Positions 46,171-57,889 of a stretch of 64,000 nucleotides of DNA are shown piece after piece. The notes below the pieces were generated by a model, which was not told where the DNA came from, made no database searches, and worked only from the letters and a program-made list of their open reading frames with translations. A program made the position numbers and the translations under genes. Position 1 is the first letter of the stretch. The number at the start of each line of letters is the position of its first letter. Source of the DNA: Morinoia aosen (lineage: Eukaryota > Arthropoda > Malacostraca > Amphipoda > Talitridae). The stretch covers positions 12,528,058-12,592,057 of the forward strand of contig CM059576.1 in NCBI GenBank assembly GCA_030386875.1. The letters are read 5' to 3'.

Positions 46171-47927
46171 GGTTTTATCATGGTGACTACTGATTTTTCA
46201 TTTCCAAATTTTACTACTTTTTACTACCTTCAACGGCCAAAAAATTACTACCTTTTTTGAACACAAAGAATGTTGTCCAAATGTCCAGATGGTAGTAATA
46301 GGCCTATAATGAGTAATGTAAGTCAATAATATCCGCAATACCAAAAGTTCAAAAGAAGCTCCAAGTTTCTTAATACTTAAAATACTTAATACTGAATGGA
46401 GCAACCGAAGCTTTACTGCAAAAAAGTTACCTAAATTTCTATGGTACCCAGTCCTAAATGAACTCCAACAAAAGTTTTGTGAAGACCTTGTCTTAACATC
46501 TTTCAACTATGAGGGCAACAGTTCATCATATGGAAAAAATAAACTGACTGAAAACTAGTAGATACCAGGGGATTTTCAGATCCCTTTACAGCAGGATAGA
46601 ATATCAAGGAATTTCATTATGACCAAACACTATGGCACTTCGGAAATATGATTTTGTAAACTATTTCTATGGTACCTCAAAATCTAAATCGGCATCTTAA
46701 TTGCGATCAATAATAAATAGGTTATGAACATGTTATGTTACGGAACCAATCACGAAAATGCAAATTTCATCTAGCTTTCCTATATACTTTTAGTAGAAGA
46801 ATGAACTTTGATTACATGGAGTATCTGCATGCTATGACGACATCCTGGAGGTAACTGAATCGTCATGACTGCCAAAAGGAACTTCAAAGGAACTAAACCC
46901 TCATTCAAATGATGACACATTGTATCAAAAGATAATTTTAAAGCATTATTCTTTCTGTATTTGGACATGAATGAACGTTACTGAAAAAAAACCTTCAGCT
47001 TTACAAAGAAGTAATTAAAAAAAAAACATTTATAGTCACAGTAAATCGTTTTTTCCCCAAATCGAAGTGGACAGAATAAACTCGTCTTTCAAAGGAAGAT
47101 AATACTGCTCACAATCAAGCTCAGGTTTAAAAAAAACCCTTTATGGATATAAATGAACTGCGGAGAAGTTCCTACGGCGTCATTGCAATGGTTCTATCCT
47201 GACGCAACAACTTTTAGTGTGGACATATTCGTCTTAGAACAAGAATTGGAAGGCTACATCAAGTTCATGATAGTCAAGACCTTACCAGCTAAATATATGA
47301 CTTGGAATTAAACATTATTCATTAGGAGAACTTACTCATTAGGAGGACTTCATTCATTAAGAGGACTGTTCACAACTTACTCATCTGGAATTGCAGCAGG
47401 ACTCTCTAAAAGCTAATTAAGAATAATTTTATTTCTGTACTTACGTTTGTGAATAAAATACTTTAATTTTTGAGTATCAAGTACACAAAAAGAACAATTA
47501 CGCCAACTTTGCTATACATTTAACGGGCAACTGCATCCACTAAAGATGAAATCCAATAAAATGTAAGAGTTATTTAGTGATAAGTACAACTTCCTATTTA
47601 AAAATTTTTGCTTGTGGTTGAAAGTTATTCATGAGATTTAAAAGAAAAATTTCACAAGATGTTTTACATTTAAGAGAATCGTAATTCTTAATAAAATATA
47701 AGTAATTTTACTTGACAAACATTTCAATAAAAGCTACTTGATATGCTTCCACAAGAAAATATGTAGCGATGGTATTTCATTTTTCCTTGAAATCGTACAA
47801 TGCATATTTGATACGTAAGAATAAAAGATGTTAAATGTCGACCTCATAATCATAATTCGCTCAGCACAAAGAAGAAACCATCGCTTCATCAATTCACTTT
47901 AGAGAATGGAAACAAAGTAGAACTCAC
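46171..47927. other. Intron 2 sequence, AT-rich
   Basis: No gene was recognised. If the hAT-like terminus is real, part of this is its interior. Short open frames have no recognisable domains. Confidence 0.45.
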
Positions 47928-48029
47928 CTTAGCGCACTTCGCCGTAGATGCTGAATCGTTTTCAGCGTGAAAATATTCATTGAGACGAACACCTCCGGTG
48001 GGAGGTCCTTTGCTTGTGTCGCACTTCAA
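47928..48029 (-). CDS. Predicted exon 2 of the MULE-Ulp1 gene
   Basis: The exon has 102 bases, 34 codons, reading LKCDTSKGPPTGGVRLNEYF then HAENDSASTAKCAK. The acceptor is TTTTACTTTCAAG (ending 48,030) and the donor is CTAAG/GTGAGT (47,928/47,927). Both boundaries fall between codons, which matches the phase of exon 1's donor and of the large exon's acceptor, so the joined frame has no stop. There is no recognised domain. The inference rests on splice signals and phase only. Confidence 0.5.
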
Positions 48030-48074
48030 CTTGAAAGTAAAAGAAAAGCGACCATAAGTGAGTATCAGGCCACG

Positions 48075-48236
48075 TAGCTTACTGTTTCCGTGCACCTTTT
48101 GTATAGATTCCGCGTTCCCTCAACTCCATACTAAATGGTGCCTTCCTCTTTCCTTTCTTAGAACATCTTTGTCGGGGTTAAGGGAGGCAAAAACTTTATT
48201 ATATAAAATAATAATAACAATAATAATGGAAAGAAC
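48075..48236 (+). mobile_element. 5'-truncated retroposon copy in intron 1
   Basis: It matches the 3' part of the dispersed retroposon: TAGCTTACTGTTTCCGTGCA, CATACTAAATGGTGCCTTCC, GGTTAAGGGAGGC and a (AAT)n-rich tail. The 5' two thirds are absent, as is common for LINE-mobilised copies. Confidence 0.85.
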
Positions 48237-48887
48237 GGAAATATGTTAATGAGGAAATAATTATCAAAACTTGCGCAAACGTTGTAATATATGCTTTACA
48301 CTTCATTTTGTGATGTTTAGTTATGACGTTTCAGCAGTACTATTGTTTCCATTACATTACTGTACTTTTTCATAAAAGTGCATTTGTACACGAGTTATCA
48401 AAAAAATTTATATTTGTTATTTTTGTTATTTTCAAACGCTTCCTATCAATTTATTGTCCAATTCCGCTAGGGATTGCGACCTAAACATGTTTAATGAGGA
48501 TAATAATAATAATGGTTCATTTGATAGGGTGTCATCTACCGGATGATCGTCGGTAGGAAATAACCCTTGGGTAATTGCTTATAGGGTTTCTTTGCTTATT
48601 TGCCTTTTAATAATAGGGTAAATAATTAAAGAAGTAATCAATGAATTTTGATTCCTGCAGAATTGATGGAAAGGTAATTAGTTATTAATGAGCATTAAAT
48701 AAAATTTAAATAATTACCAATTAAGATTAATTAACAAAGGTTCAGACCAAGGTTCAACCCTGTGGTTAGGGTAATGTATAGTATTTTATATATTTTAAAT
48801 GCACAAGCTGAAAAAAATATTACGTAATTTGGGTATTGTAACTATCACAAACTAAAAATGATTTAAATCGATAGCAAATTGACAAAG
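48237..48887. other. Intron 1 sequence, AT-rich
   Basis: Nothing recognised. Confidence 0.5.
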
Positions 48888-49092
48888 AGCAAATCAGATT
48901 TCACTTAGCGCAATTCTATTTTCACGAGGAGCAAATCAAATTTCACTTGGAGCAATTCTATTTTTACGAGGACCAAATCAAATTTCACTTGGAGCAATTC
49001 TATTTTTACGAGGAGCAAATCAAAATTCACTTCGAGCAATTCTATTTTCACGAGGAGCAAATCAAATTTCACTTGGAGCAAATCAACTTGTA
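48888..49092. repeat. 42-bp tandem repeat (about 4.5 copies)
   Basis: The unit joins GAGGAGCAAATCAAATTTCA, CTTGGAGCAATTC and TATTTTTAC. The copies differ by one to three bases. It lies inside intron 1 of the predicted transposase gene. Confidence 0.92.
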
Positions 49093-49250
49093 AATGGTAC
49101 AGATAGGACTTTAGTGTTTTAATATTATTGCAATTTCCATCGCTACACAGTGTAGTCTAGACTAGCTCATAATATAGTTCAACTCTTTCATCAGAATATA
49201 TTTAGGGGTTTGGTTTTGCAGGTAATAAAAAATATACTGTAATAGATACA

Positions 49251-49424
49251 ATGGCAACAGACGATGTAGAAAGTAAAGCCTATGTGGGGCGATACTATGT
49301 TAAAGATGCAACTGGAGAAAGTGCGAAGTGTATACAGTGCGGCAAGAGTTTACTTTGAAAAGGCTGGTCTACCAGTGGTTTGTTACATCACCTAAAGAGT
49401 GAACACAATATAGTGAAGCCTTAA
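49251..49424 (+). pseudogene. BED-type zinc finger relic
   Basis: ATG at 49,251 opens a 58-codon frame with one internal TGA (49,356). It reads YVGRYYVKDATGESAKCIQC, GKSLL, stop, KGWSTSGLLHHLKSEH. The spacing C-x2-C ... H-x4-H and the STSGLLHHLKSEH stretch are those of a BED finger, the DNA-binding module at the N-terminus of many hAT transposases and ZBED proteins. No catalytic domain follows. The stop replaces a position just after the Cys pair, so it is inactive. Confidence 0.8.
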
Positions 49425-49709
49425 ACTGTAGACCTAGTTGCTTCAACTAGTAGCTGAGAAAAAAAAAATCTATTGGAACAAAGCACCCTCTTGCAAGAGG
49501 GCTTTGCTTCTTGCAAGCACTAAACATAAACAAACAAAAATAACATGTTTCGTAAAGATGCATCAAATTTCTCAGGAAGAAAAAGTGACTAAGATTGTAG
49601 CAATATAGGAAATCCTTCTCAGATAAGAATTTTTCACTCATATAAATATGTATTATATATATACATCGGAGTCGGACTCGCACAAACTAATTTAAGTTTA
49701 TAAATTTAC

Positions 49710-49892
49710 CTGAACTATTCTTGCCAATTGGTAGTTGAAAGCTGCATTCGAGGATTCCAGTGTTCTGAAGCGATTTCTGTCTCTTTCTGGTCTTCTACTT
49801 CCTAATTCTTTAGATAATAGTATATAAAGGGCATTTTTGCTTCTCACACTCTTGCTCGGAAACGTTTTCATGAGCTCGACTACACTGTCCAT
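49710..49892 (-). CDS. Predicted first exon of the MULE-Ulp1 gene
   Basis: ATG at 49,892 starts 61 codons reading MDSVVELMKTFPSKSVRSKN, ALYILLSKELGSRRPERDRN and SSNAAFNYQLARIVQ. They end at a donor CAG/GTAAAT (49,710/49,709), between codons. Exon 1, exon 2 (47,928-48,029) and the large exon (45,912-42,334) splice without a phase change to a predicted 1,287-residue protein. The composition suggests a helical, basic N-terminal domain; no family was recognised. Evidence: ATG, splice consensus and phase agreement, within the TIR-bounded element and on the right strand. Confidence 0.5.
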
Positions 49893-49964
49893 TTTGAAAG
49901 AAGAAAGAATTCACAATATTGAAACGTGCACTTTTTGATTGTCTTAGTTAGTTTTGATCTTTGA

Positions 49965-50195
49965 TTAGTCAAATTTTTTATGATCGTCTGCTGTGACTAA
50001 AGGAATGGAGAACCTAGCACGAGAACTCTTCACATAAAACTGACGCAATATGCACGGAGCATATCGCAACTGCAGGAGAGATCTCAAAACATCCCGAGCG
50101 CAAGCCTCTGGGCCTCCAAAACATTTAAGGGCTTCGTCAGCAGAAATATGCAGTGTGCGCAAAATAATCCCGGCGTCTAGCTGTCCACATGTTAT
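49965..50195 (-). other. Coding-like open frame upstream of exon 1
   Basis: A 77-codon frame reads CGQLDAGIILRTLHISADEA, then FGGPEACARDVLRSLLQLRY, and ends TADDHKKFD, stop, 73 bases before the predicted start codon. Composition is protein-like but it has no recognised domain and no clear splice donor before its stop. It could be an upstream ORF, an earlier exon, or chance. Confidence 0.3.
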
Positions 50196-51776
50196 GAGTT
50201 AGATTAAAGAGTCTCACTTTAAATATGAAGTAGAAAACAGAATTGTTTTTTTCCAATATAAGTTTTACAGTTTCACATGCGAAAAATGAATTCTGTAACC
50301 CATCCGTTGTTTCTTAAAGCTGAAAAGTTCAACGTAACTTACCCATACGAATGAAAAATTGAAACTGAAAAATATTTATCTCTAATTTGCTGATTCGATG
50401 AATCTATACATTGGGATGTAAGAATGATTTAATAAGAAATTAAAGTGCTGAAAGTAGTATTTGAAACAAATTCAATCAAAACATATAAATTAATTCGGCA
50501 GTGTTATATCTGGGGCTAGTAAGCCGTAAAAATGTGCGGTTCTTATTTGCTATAATTTAACGAAACATGGATAAATAAATCAGGATTATTAAGCGGCACA
50601 TAAAATATAAGAAAAGGTAATTGCCTTGTCGCTTGTAGAAAAGCTGATTGGAAGGAAAAAATAAAAAGTATTCAGTGCTTATATTGGAGCTCGTCGTAAA
50701 ATTCGATCAAATATCAAGACCGAAAACACATTAAATTTGAACCGTCTCGGCTGCGGCCTGCCGGTAAAGTAAACAATGAAGTATTGGACTAGCTAAAATT
50801 TTTGACTAGGTAAAATGTGGACTAGCTAAAATTTTATAATACTTCATGGCGGAGAAGCATGGTTCTCACTTTTAAGAACGTATTCTTGAAATGTTCAGAA
50901 CTTTTATATTTTACCCATCCATCAATTTAATTATTTAAAAAACAAAATCAACGCGAAATTTTTTTACTTAAAGCTATGAATTTTAAGTCAAAAATGTGAT
51001 AAACCCGTCAATATTGAACTAGACGCATCGTAAACGCCTGTTGAGCTGAAATAAATTTTGAAAAAAGTAACCAAAAATACCTGAGCATACATCCTGAAAG
51101 AACGCGTTGAGGCATCGAAACAGATTCATTAAGAATAAACATAAACACAACACAAAAATTGTAGTGGATATAATGTATAAACGCCTAAATGAACTGATTC
51201 AAAAGAATATTAATAAAAACAGGCAGTCCATAATAATTCGTTATGCACTACCATAAATTAGTTTATCAAAAATATTTCGCCCTAATGGTCACTCAATATA
51301 ATTTTGGAAAATATACCAACCAAACCAGCTTTGCGAATGACAATTTGATTAGTTGAACTCTTGAATTAAATGAAAACAAAAGAAAAAACAAAGTGACACA
51401 ACTTATCTAGACACAGCAACCGCGGGGAAAAAACTAATAGTTGAGTTCGAGGTTCCACAAATGCTTGAAATGGAAGTAGAATAATATTCTAGGTTTTCTA
51501 GGGCTTAAAGATAGTACATAAGCACAAAACAATTTAAATATTCGCTAAAAAAGGCTTCAATAGGGATCAATATATACCTTGGCACAACAGGAAAAACTTG
51601 AGCTTTTATTCTCCGAAAATATTGATGTAAGAAATGATATCACACTGAGGTTAATTATAATTGTTATTGATTTCCCATGCCTTCTTTTGCCATGAAAAGG
51701 TCTGTTCATTGTAAGTAAATTTGCGGATATTGTTATTTCGTATGTTAGGATAGGATGTTTTGACAACGCGCGAAGT
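50196..51776. other. Unannotated AT-rich interior of the transposon
   Basis: No gene was recognised between the predicted first exon and the right TIR. It presumably includes the promoter of the transposase gene, but no specific signal is convincing. Confidence 0.45.
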
Positions 51777-53053
51777 ACGAGTCGGTCAACCTAAGTTTTT
51801 TGACGGCGCGCGAGTCGGGTAAGCTTATCGAATAATTTCTGTATTTTTCAGAGAACCGTTAGGGTCGTGGTCTTGTGTTCGATATGGGAGGGAGAGAATG
51901 TTTCGCTCTTTCATTTAAGAGTAATTAGAAGTCGATGAGTGGATTCTTTCAAAAGTTACGAGTCGGTAAACGCAATTAATTTTGACGGCGCGCGAGTCGG
52001 GTAAGCTTATCGAATAATTTCTGTATTTATGAGAGAACCGTTAGAGTCGTGGTCTTGTGTTCAATATGGGAGGTAGAGAATGTTTCGCTCTTTCATTTAA
52101 GAGTAATTAGAAGTCGATGAGTGGATTCTTTCAAAAGTTACGAGTCGGTAAACGCAATTAATTTTGACAGCGCGCGAGTCGGGTAAGCTTAACGAATAAT
52201 TTCTGTATTTATGAGAGAACCGTTAGGGTCGTGGTCTTGTGTTCGATATGGGAGGTAGAGAATGTTTCGCTCTTTCATTCAAGAGTAATTAGAAGTCGAT
52301 GAGTGGATTCTTTCAAAAGTTACGAGTCGGTAAACGCAATTAATTTTGACAGCGCGCGAGTCGGGTAAGCTTAACGAATAATTTCTGTATTTATGAGAGA
52401 ACCGTTAGGGTCGTGGTCTTGTGTTCAATATGGGAGGTAGAGAATGTTTCGCTCTTTCATTTAAGAGTAATTAGAAGTCGATGAGTGGATTCTTTCAAAA
52501 GTTACGAGTCGGTAAACGCAATTAATTTTGACAGCGCGCGAGTCGGGTAAGCTTAACGAATAATTTCTGTATTTATGAGAGAACCGTTAGGGTCGTGGTC
52601 TTGTGTTCGATATGGGAGGTAGAGAATGTTTCGCTCTTTCATTTAAGAGTAATTAGAAGTCGATGAGTGGATTCTTTCAAAAGTTACGAGTCGGTAAACG
52701 CAATTAATTTTGACAGCGCGCGAGTCGGGTAAGCTTAACGAATAATTTCTGTATTTATGAGAGAACCGTTAGGGTCGTGGTCTTGTGTTCGATATGGGAG
52801 GTAGAGAATGTTTCGCTCTTTCATTTAAGAGTAATTTGAAGTCGATGGGTGCATCCGTTCCAAAGTTACGAGTCGGTAAACTTAAGTGTAAAGTCGCACG
52901 AGGTGAACTCAAGAAATCTCCAGAAATTCTGTACCTAACGGCGTTATGAAGTCCCTCTGCTGCCGCCTGCCGGTCTTCTTTACCCTGTTTTTAGGGAGAA
53001 AGAGTGCATTCGAGTTTCCGTTCGCGCGACTGGTCGCAATTTGGCACGCCGGT
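51777..53053 (-). repeat. Right terminal inverted repeat with 182-bp satellite
   Basis: The inverse of 38,697-39,974. The anchor TACGAGTCGGT recurs at 51,777, 51,957, 52,139, 52,321, 52,503, 52,685 and 52,867, so it carries the same number of 182-bp periods as the left arm (the innermost is 180 bp). It ends GGTCGCAATTTGGCACGCCGGT-type sequence at 53,053 and is followed by the 9-bp duplication. The innermost partial unit is diverged (GTCAACCTAAGTTTTTTGAC). Confidence 0.95.
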
Positions 53054-53062
53054 CAAAAATCT

Positions 53063-55261
53063 TTCAATAGTAGCCCACACTGGGCTCCCATATTCGTTGC
53101 AGGAAGATAGGGTTGTGCGGCAAATGATGTGAACATTTAAAACAGACTTGACTCAAATCTAATGAAGTTTTCAACTCAGTTTTAGGGTAAAATTATATAA
53201 TCATTATATAGCGGAAACGATGAAAGTAACCACTATACTGAGGTTCCTTATGATTTAGGTCACACGCCATGAAATCTTTTTCATACATCGAAACAATGCC
53301 CCTAGCTATTTGTAAACAAGATATATAATGTAAAAATAATTCGTGCTCACATAAGCCATGCGCATGTAAGATATTATATTCATCAGCTAAAAACTGAAAT
53401 ACACTTTACATTTTTTCGCGTTTTAGTGAACACGAATGAAGTTAATACACCTCCGTTCTTCATTGGCATTGATGGGTAGCACCAGCACAAAATCACTCGT
53501 TGAAAAAAATCTATCAATGAATTCTTTTGAACGAACCGTTATTAGGTATTTGTGTAAAATGAAATTCGCATTGATTAACTTAATTCCCTATCGAAAAAGC
53601 CCTCAGTGATGAATATTTCCTGGTTACAGAAACGACACGTGTGATTTAAGCTCTTGAAATTATGTGCGCGATAACAAACCATATAGCCTGCATCAAATAA
53701 GATCATCAATTTCGACCCCTTGGTTTCATTCTGCATTTTTTTTAATTCAGTACGAACATGCTACCTCCAGCTATCTCGATCAAGCGAAGACAGGGAGCGT
53801 TCCCTATGATGTTAATCACTGGATGCCAGTGTACGTACGTGAGGTGATATAGAAGTGTTGTTTTTTCGCTTGTAATTGGTCCACTGTACATATTTATTTC
53901 ACAGTATTTTAATAAGCAGAACGCAACTGTAACCTATTTTCAAGGGTCTCGGGCATGAAATCACGATTGCGTTGAAAGAGAGGATACGAATGTTTTTCAT
54001 ATTTGCAAATCGTAAGAGAAACTAATAATATTTGTAACAAAACAACGTTAACTTTAACCCAATTGCATTTCAAATTACTCATAGGACGGACACTTGGAGA
54101 GTGTTCGATATTGTACGATATTCAACTTTTATTCGACGATATCGAGTTGATATGTTTTTATAACTGTCGTACGTTAATATTATTTATGAAAATAACTAGG
54201 AAATTACATCCCGAGAGAATCAGTGCAGAGAAATGATTAAACTGTAGGTTTTTGTGAACTGGAAAGCGGGTTATGTATTCATGTTTGTCGAAGTTATTTA
54301 TCAGCAAATTCGATAATAAGTTCTATACGGAAGCCATTCATTATCAGCAAAACATTATTTTGTGTTGAATATTCGTAAGCTCGTTAAAAAAAATTATTTG
54401 CAGTGGAATGGCCAGCAAGTTCCGGTAGCTGCATAGGACGATTGTGACAATCTCAGCAGCTCAAATGTGCTTTGTATCGCTCCGTGTAGCCTTACTAGGC
54501 TCATGATTACAATGGCAGGCGCAGGAACGGCATTTGAACACTGCGTGGAGAGACGGAAATGATGTTCGGATCGCTACACTCATCTGGCTGGGAGTCAATT
54601 TTCAACGTGATTCACTACATTTATTTTCGTTGGCCAAGGAATCCAAGGTGATTATACGAATTTGTATCTAAAAATATAGGTGAAAATACTAACAAAATTG
54701 GCGACGCTAAAACGAAACACGTGGTAAGCTTTGCTGGTATTTTTCTGTGTAATATTATTTTTTTGCAGCTCATATACTGAATTTTGAATGCAGTCTCTAA
54801 CGCCCAATAGATGTTGGTCAAGTCAGGCGCAAAATGGTTTGGCAAGAGAAATTTTCTTTTGCCTGATTCTGATTTTTAATGAATAATTGGAAATCTATGC
54901 TTTTAAATAGAATTCCTTTATGAATTGTATTATCGTTTTACATTTTGATGGTATTTTTGTTAAATGGTAATTAATACCTTACATGCAGTGAATGAAAGAG
55001 CTGCTAAGTACGTGTCAGCAATTGCGTAATAGCACAATGCTTTCAAGTGCATTAAGTGTAATCATGGCATTTACGTAATGTTGGAAAATCTCTCTGATTT
55101 CAATTAGTTGTTCAGTTTTTGAATTAAATATATAATAATGCTAAGTTCAGTTCCTAGCGTCGTATTTAGATAAACATTAAAGTCGTGTTCTGGCTCTTGT
55201 TGCTTCAACGGTTATTCTAGGGGGACCTGGACTGGCATTATGCGGCATATAATTTTGAGAC
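53063..55261. other. Unannotated AT-rich region
   Basis: No gene, RNA or repeat was recognised in 2.2 kb right of the transposon. Confidence 0.5.
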
Positions 55262-55400
55262 TTGTTGAGGATACCATTTCAGGTTGACGGCGTTTCGCAT
55301 GTGCGCGTTGCCTCCAACGCTGAGTGCGGTGCTGGAGTTGGATTCCGCCGGCGCCGGTGTCTGGCATGGGGCGAGTCGAGGCGTCCCCTGCGTAAATTTC
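55262..55400 (+). other. GC- and CpG-rich patch after a splice-acceptor-like tract
   Basis: In otherwise AT-rich DNA, about 115 bp from 55,284 are GC-rich with many CpG (for example GTTGACGGCGTTTCGCATG and TTCCGCCGGCGCCGG). They are preceded by ATACCATTTCAG, a good acceptor, with a weak donor (CTGC/GTAAAT) near 55,393. It could be a non-coding or short coding exon, or a small CpG patch. No protein was recognised. Confidence 0.3.
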
Positions 55401-56341
55401 TTGTTCACTCTTCTTCTCCTCTTCGTCAGCTCTTTTTGTGCTTTATTATTATTCTAAATTAGTGCGTTTGTGTGTGGGTATATGCGTGATTCAATTCCTT
55501 CACGTAAAGTGACGTTTTATGTCTGCTCATCTATAAGTGTTCTTGAATTAGCAAACTATTAAATCAGGTGGCTCGTCTGAAACTTCAATTAAAAGGTTCC
55601 ACCTGATTGACGAGTCGCCGTACTCTGATGTGGTTACCTTCCACTTAGATCTTTAAACCTTAGCTGAAACCTACCAATTTCTACTGCAACTTTAGACTTC
55701 AAACCTTAAACATAACTTGCCCTTTACCGTTTCCTTGCTATTTTCCTCTAAAGTTCGACTTTTCGTCCTAGTACTAAGTGTTTCTACACTGAGTTGCACC
55801 ATAAGAGCAGATGTGCATTGAAAACTAATATCCTTATTTGATCGAGATGGAATGAAATACATGTATAGATATTACCAAATTTTGGTGGAGTCTTTCGATT
55901 TGTAACTCATAGTGTGATATCCTTCGCAGTATCCCATTATCGTCTTGACTAAGTTTCTCGTGCGGTTTCTTATTTGCAGCACTACATCGGCGGTTTTCTT
56001 GACGCCGGTGTTAACTTCATTCAGTTCTTTAATTGGATTATTTACATTCATACGTGTTCTTAGGATATTGTCTATTTTTCAAGAACTCTACCATTATTTT
56101 CCAGCTTATGTTGACCGTGAGATTGGACATATTGTGAGAGCCACAGTTATTGTCTGGCTGGGGACGTCAAGACCCTGATTTCGTTCAACTTACAGCCAGA
56201 CGCTGTCGACTAGCGATTTGCCAGTCGAACCTCTTTACGTGAAATCCTAACTGCGAACGCAGAGATTTTTATGTATAACGATATTTTAAAAGAATTTTAA
56301 ACTAATAATAGAAAAGATCTTCTATATGTTAACTCGTAATG
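55401..56341. other. Unannotated AT-rich region
   Basis: Nothing recognised. A 77-codon hydrophobic plus-strand frame at 55,945-56,178 has no identifiable family. Confidence 0.45.
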
Positions 56342-56562
56342 TTCGCCGTTGAGACGCTTAAAAATGAACAAAAAGTTCACCTTTGCGACACTCAAAAATG
56401 AACAAAAAGTTCACCGTTGCGACAATTCAGAATTAACGTACAGTTTACCGTTGCGACGCCCAAAAATTTAGAAAAAGTTCGCCGTTGCGACAACTATAAA
56501 TAAACATTCAGTTCCCGTCGCAAGACCTAAAAATAACATGTTCGGCGCTGCGACACTTTGAT
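56342..56562. repeat. 34-bp tandem repeat (about 6.5 copies)
   Basis: The unit is GTTCACCGTTGCGACA followed by CTCAAAAATGAACAAAAA, with considerable drift among copies. The most constant word is GTTGCGAC. Confidence 0.9.
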
Positions 56563-57889
56563 GTAAACTTATGTAAGCCGTATATGAGCTGTGGAAAAGT
56601 TTTTTTTGCCTTTAACTGGCGGGTAAAGTCCAATTTGCTCGCTTAATGGGATGTTCGGTGAAGATCTCATTACCGACACATATTATCTAATTCTGTAGGG
56701 CTTAGTATTAAATTAGAAATGCTGTTTCAAACAGCTTCTTGTGAATTTCTTCTCTTTACGCAGCAAAATAGTCCGAATCATACTGCTTGTGTGAACAAGC
56801 TGAAGTTTGACCGTTTCTAGTAAACCTTGCACCAGAAAACTTTTCAGAGCGACTCCACAGTTTAATTACACAATAAAAAATCGATGACATATTCAGGAAG
56901 CCGTACCTGCCTAACAATATCAAATACGTCGTCAAGCTGATGGAACTCTACTCTGATTTTCAATTAGGTGAACCACTCGCATTAAATCAAATATAATACT
57001 GATCAGGAATAATGTTACAATTACACCAGACAACAGATGGTTCATGTGGAAATAACCTCAGTCAATGTATCTGAGTAGTAAACATAAATCTGAACTTACC
57101 TCCTTGGTTAATACACGTCTGCAGCTCACAAGGCTTCGAAAGGAAAACGAACAGCTAGGCCAATAGGTATTTTTAGCTACCTGGCATCGGAGTTTCAGAA
57201 ATATACAACCGCCGGTCTAAATTTCAATATTTAAAGGAAAATATTGATGTCAAGTTTTGCGCAATAATTTCAGTTGAAAAGCATTTGTCACCAGTTTTAA
57301 GCCTGAATAATTTCTGGTATATGAAATAATATTCCAAGCTAGGATCGCGTCGGGGTTGTGTTCAATACGTGGTGCACGTCATCTCTAATTAGTTTCAGAC
57401 CACCTAAAAATTTTATTGAAATGACTACGCTATTTAGTCCCGCCGGGGTTTCACAGCCTAGTCTCGAACTCCGGCGTTGTTCTTGATAAGAATATGCAAG
57501 AAAATGGTACTTGCCCTCTCAAAAACGTTAAACAATTATCAATCGGCTAAAATTTAGGCTTTTGTTTTGCAGTAACAGTAAATTCATAACCAATCCATTG
57601 AATTTTCATAACAGCTGACATGGTTTCAGCATGACTCAAAACGATATCAAAACAGTTTTCGAACATTCTGGAGATTGAGATGGGGCAACTCACAGTATTA
57701 TTAGTAGTGTATTCATTTGGTAATAATTCAGATGATAAGTTTATCCACCAATGAACCAACATCTTCAAAATAGTATACCAACTTTCTAATAGTATATCGA
57801 CTTTTAAGTGTATCACAACATTCTTATAACTTTCATGGAATTTCATTCATAGCTTCGTTCCTATGAGAGTTGTTTACGCTAAGTGAGAG
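56563..57889. other. Unannotated AT-rich region
   Basis: Nothing recognised. Confidence 0.5.

Larger units (their letters stand above)
38697..53053 (-). mobile_element. Giant Mutator-like transposon with Ulp1-fused transposase
   Basis: This is a complete DNA transposon of 14,357 bp. Its terminal inverted repeats begin ACCGGCGTGCCAAATTGCGA at both ends and are about 1.28 kb long. They are flanked by an exact 9-bp direct repeat CAAAAATCT (38,688-38,696 and 53,054-53,062), the target-duplication length of the Mutator superfamily. Each TIR is about 175 bp of unique end plus six periods of a 182-bp satellite. The interior holds a 353-bp tandem array, a minus-strand MULE transposase-Ulp1 gene, and later insertions (hAT-like terminus, BED-finger relic, retroposon fragment). 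Arms differ by only a few bases and the large exon is intact, so the copy moved recently or has been kept homogeneous. The strand given is that of the transposase gene. Confidence 0.94.

Noticed and set aside
55945..56178. Hydrophobic frame resembling an ion-channel segment
   Set aside because: Hydrophobicity follows from T-rich DNA; no channel motif such as a pore loop is present.
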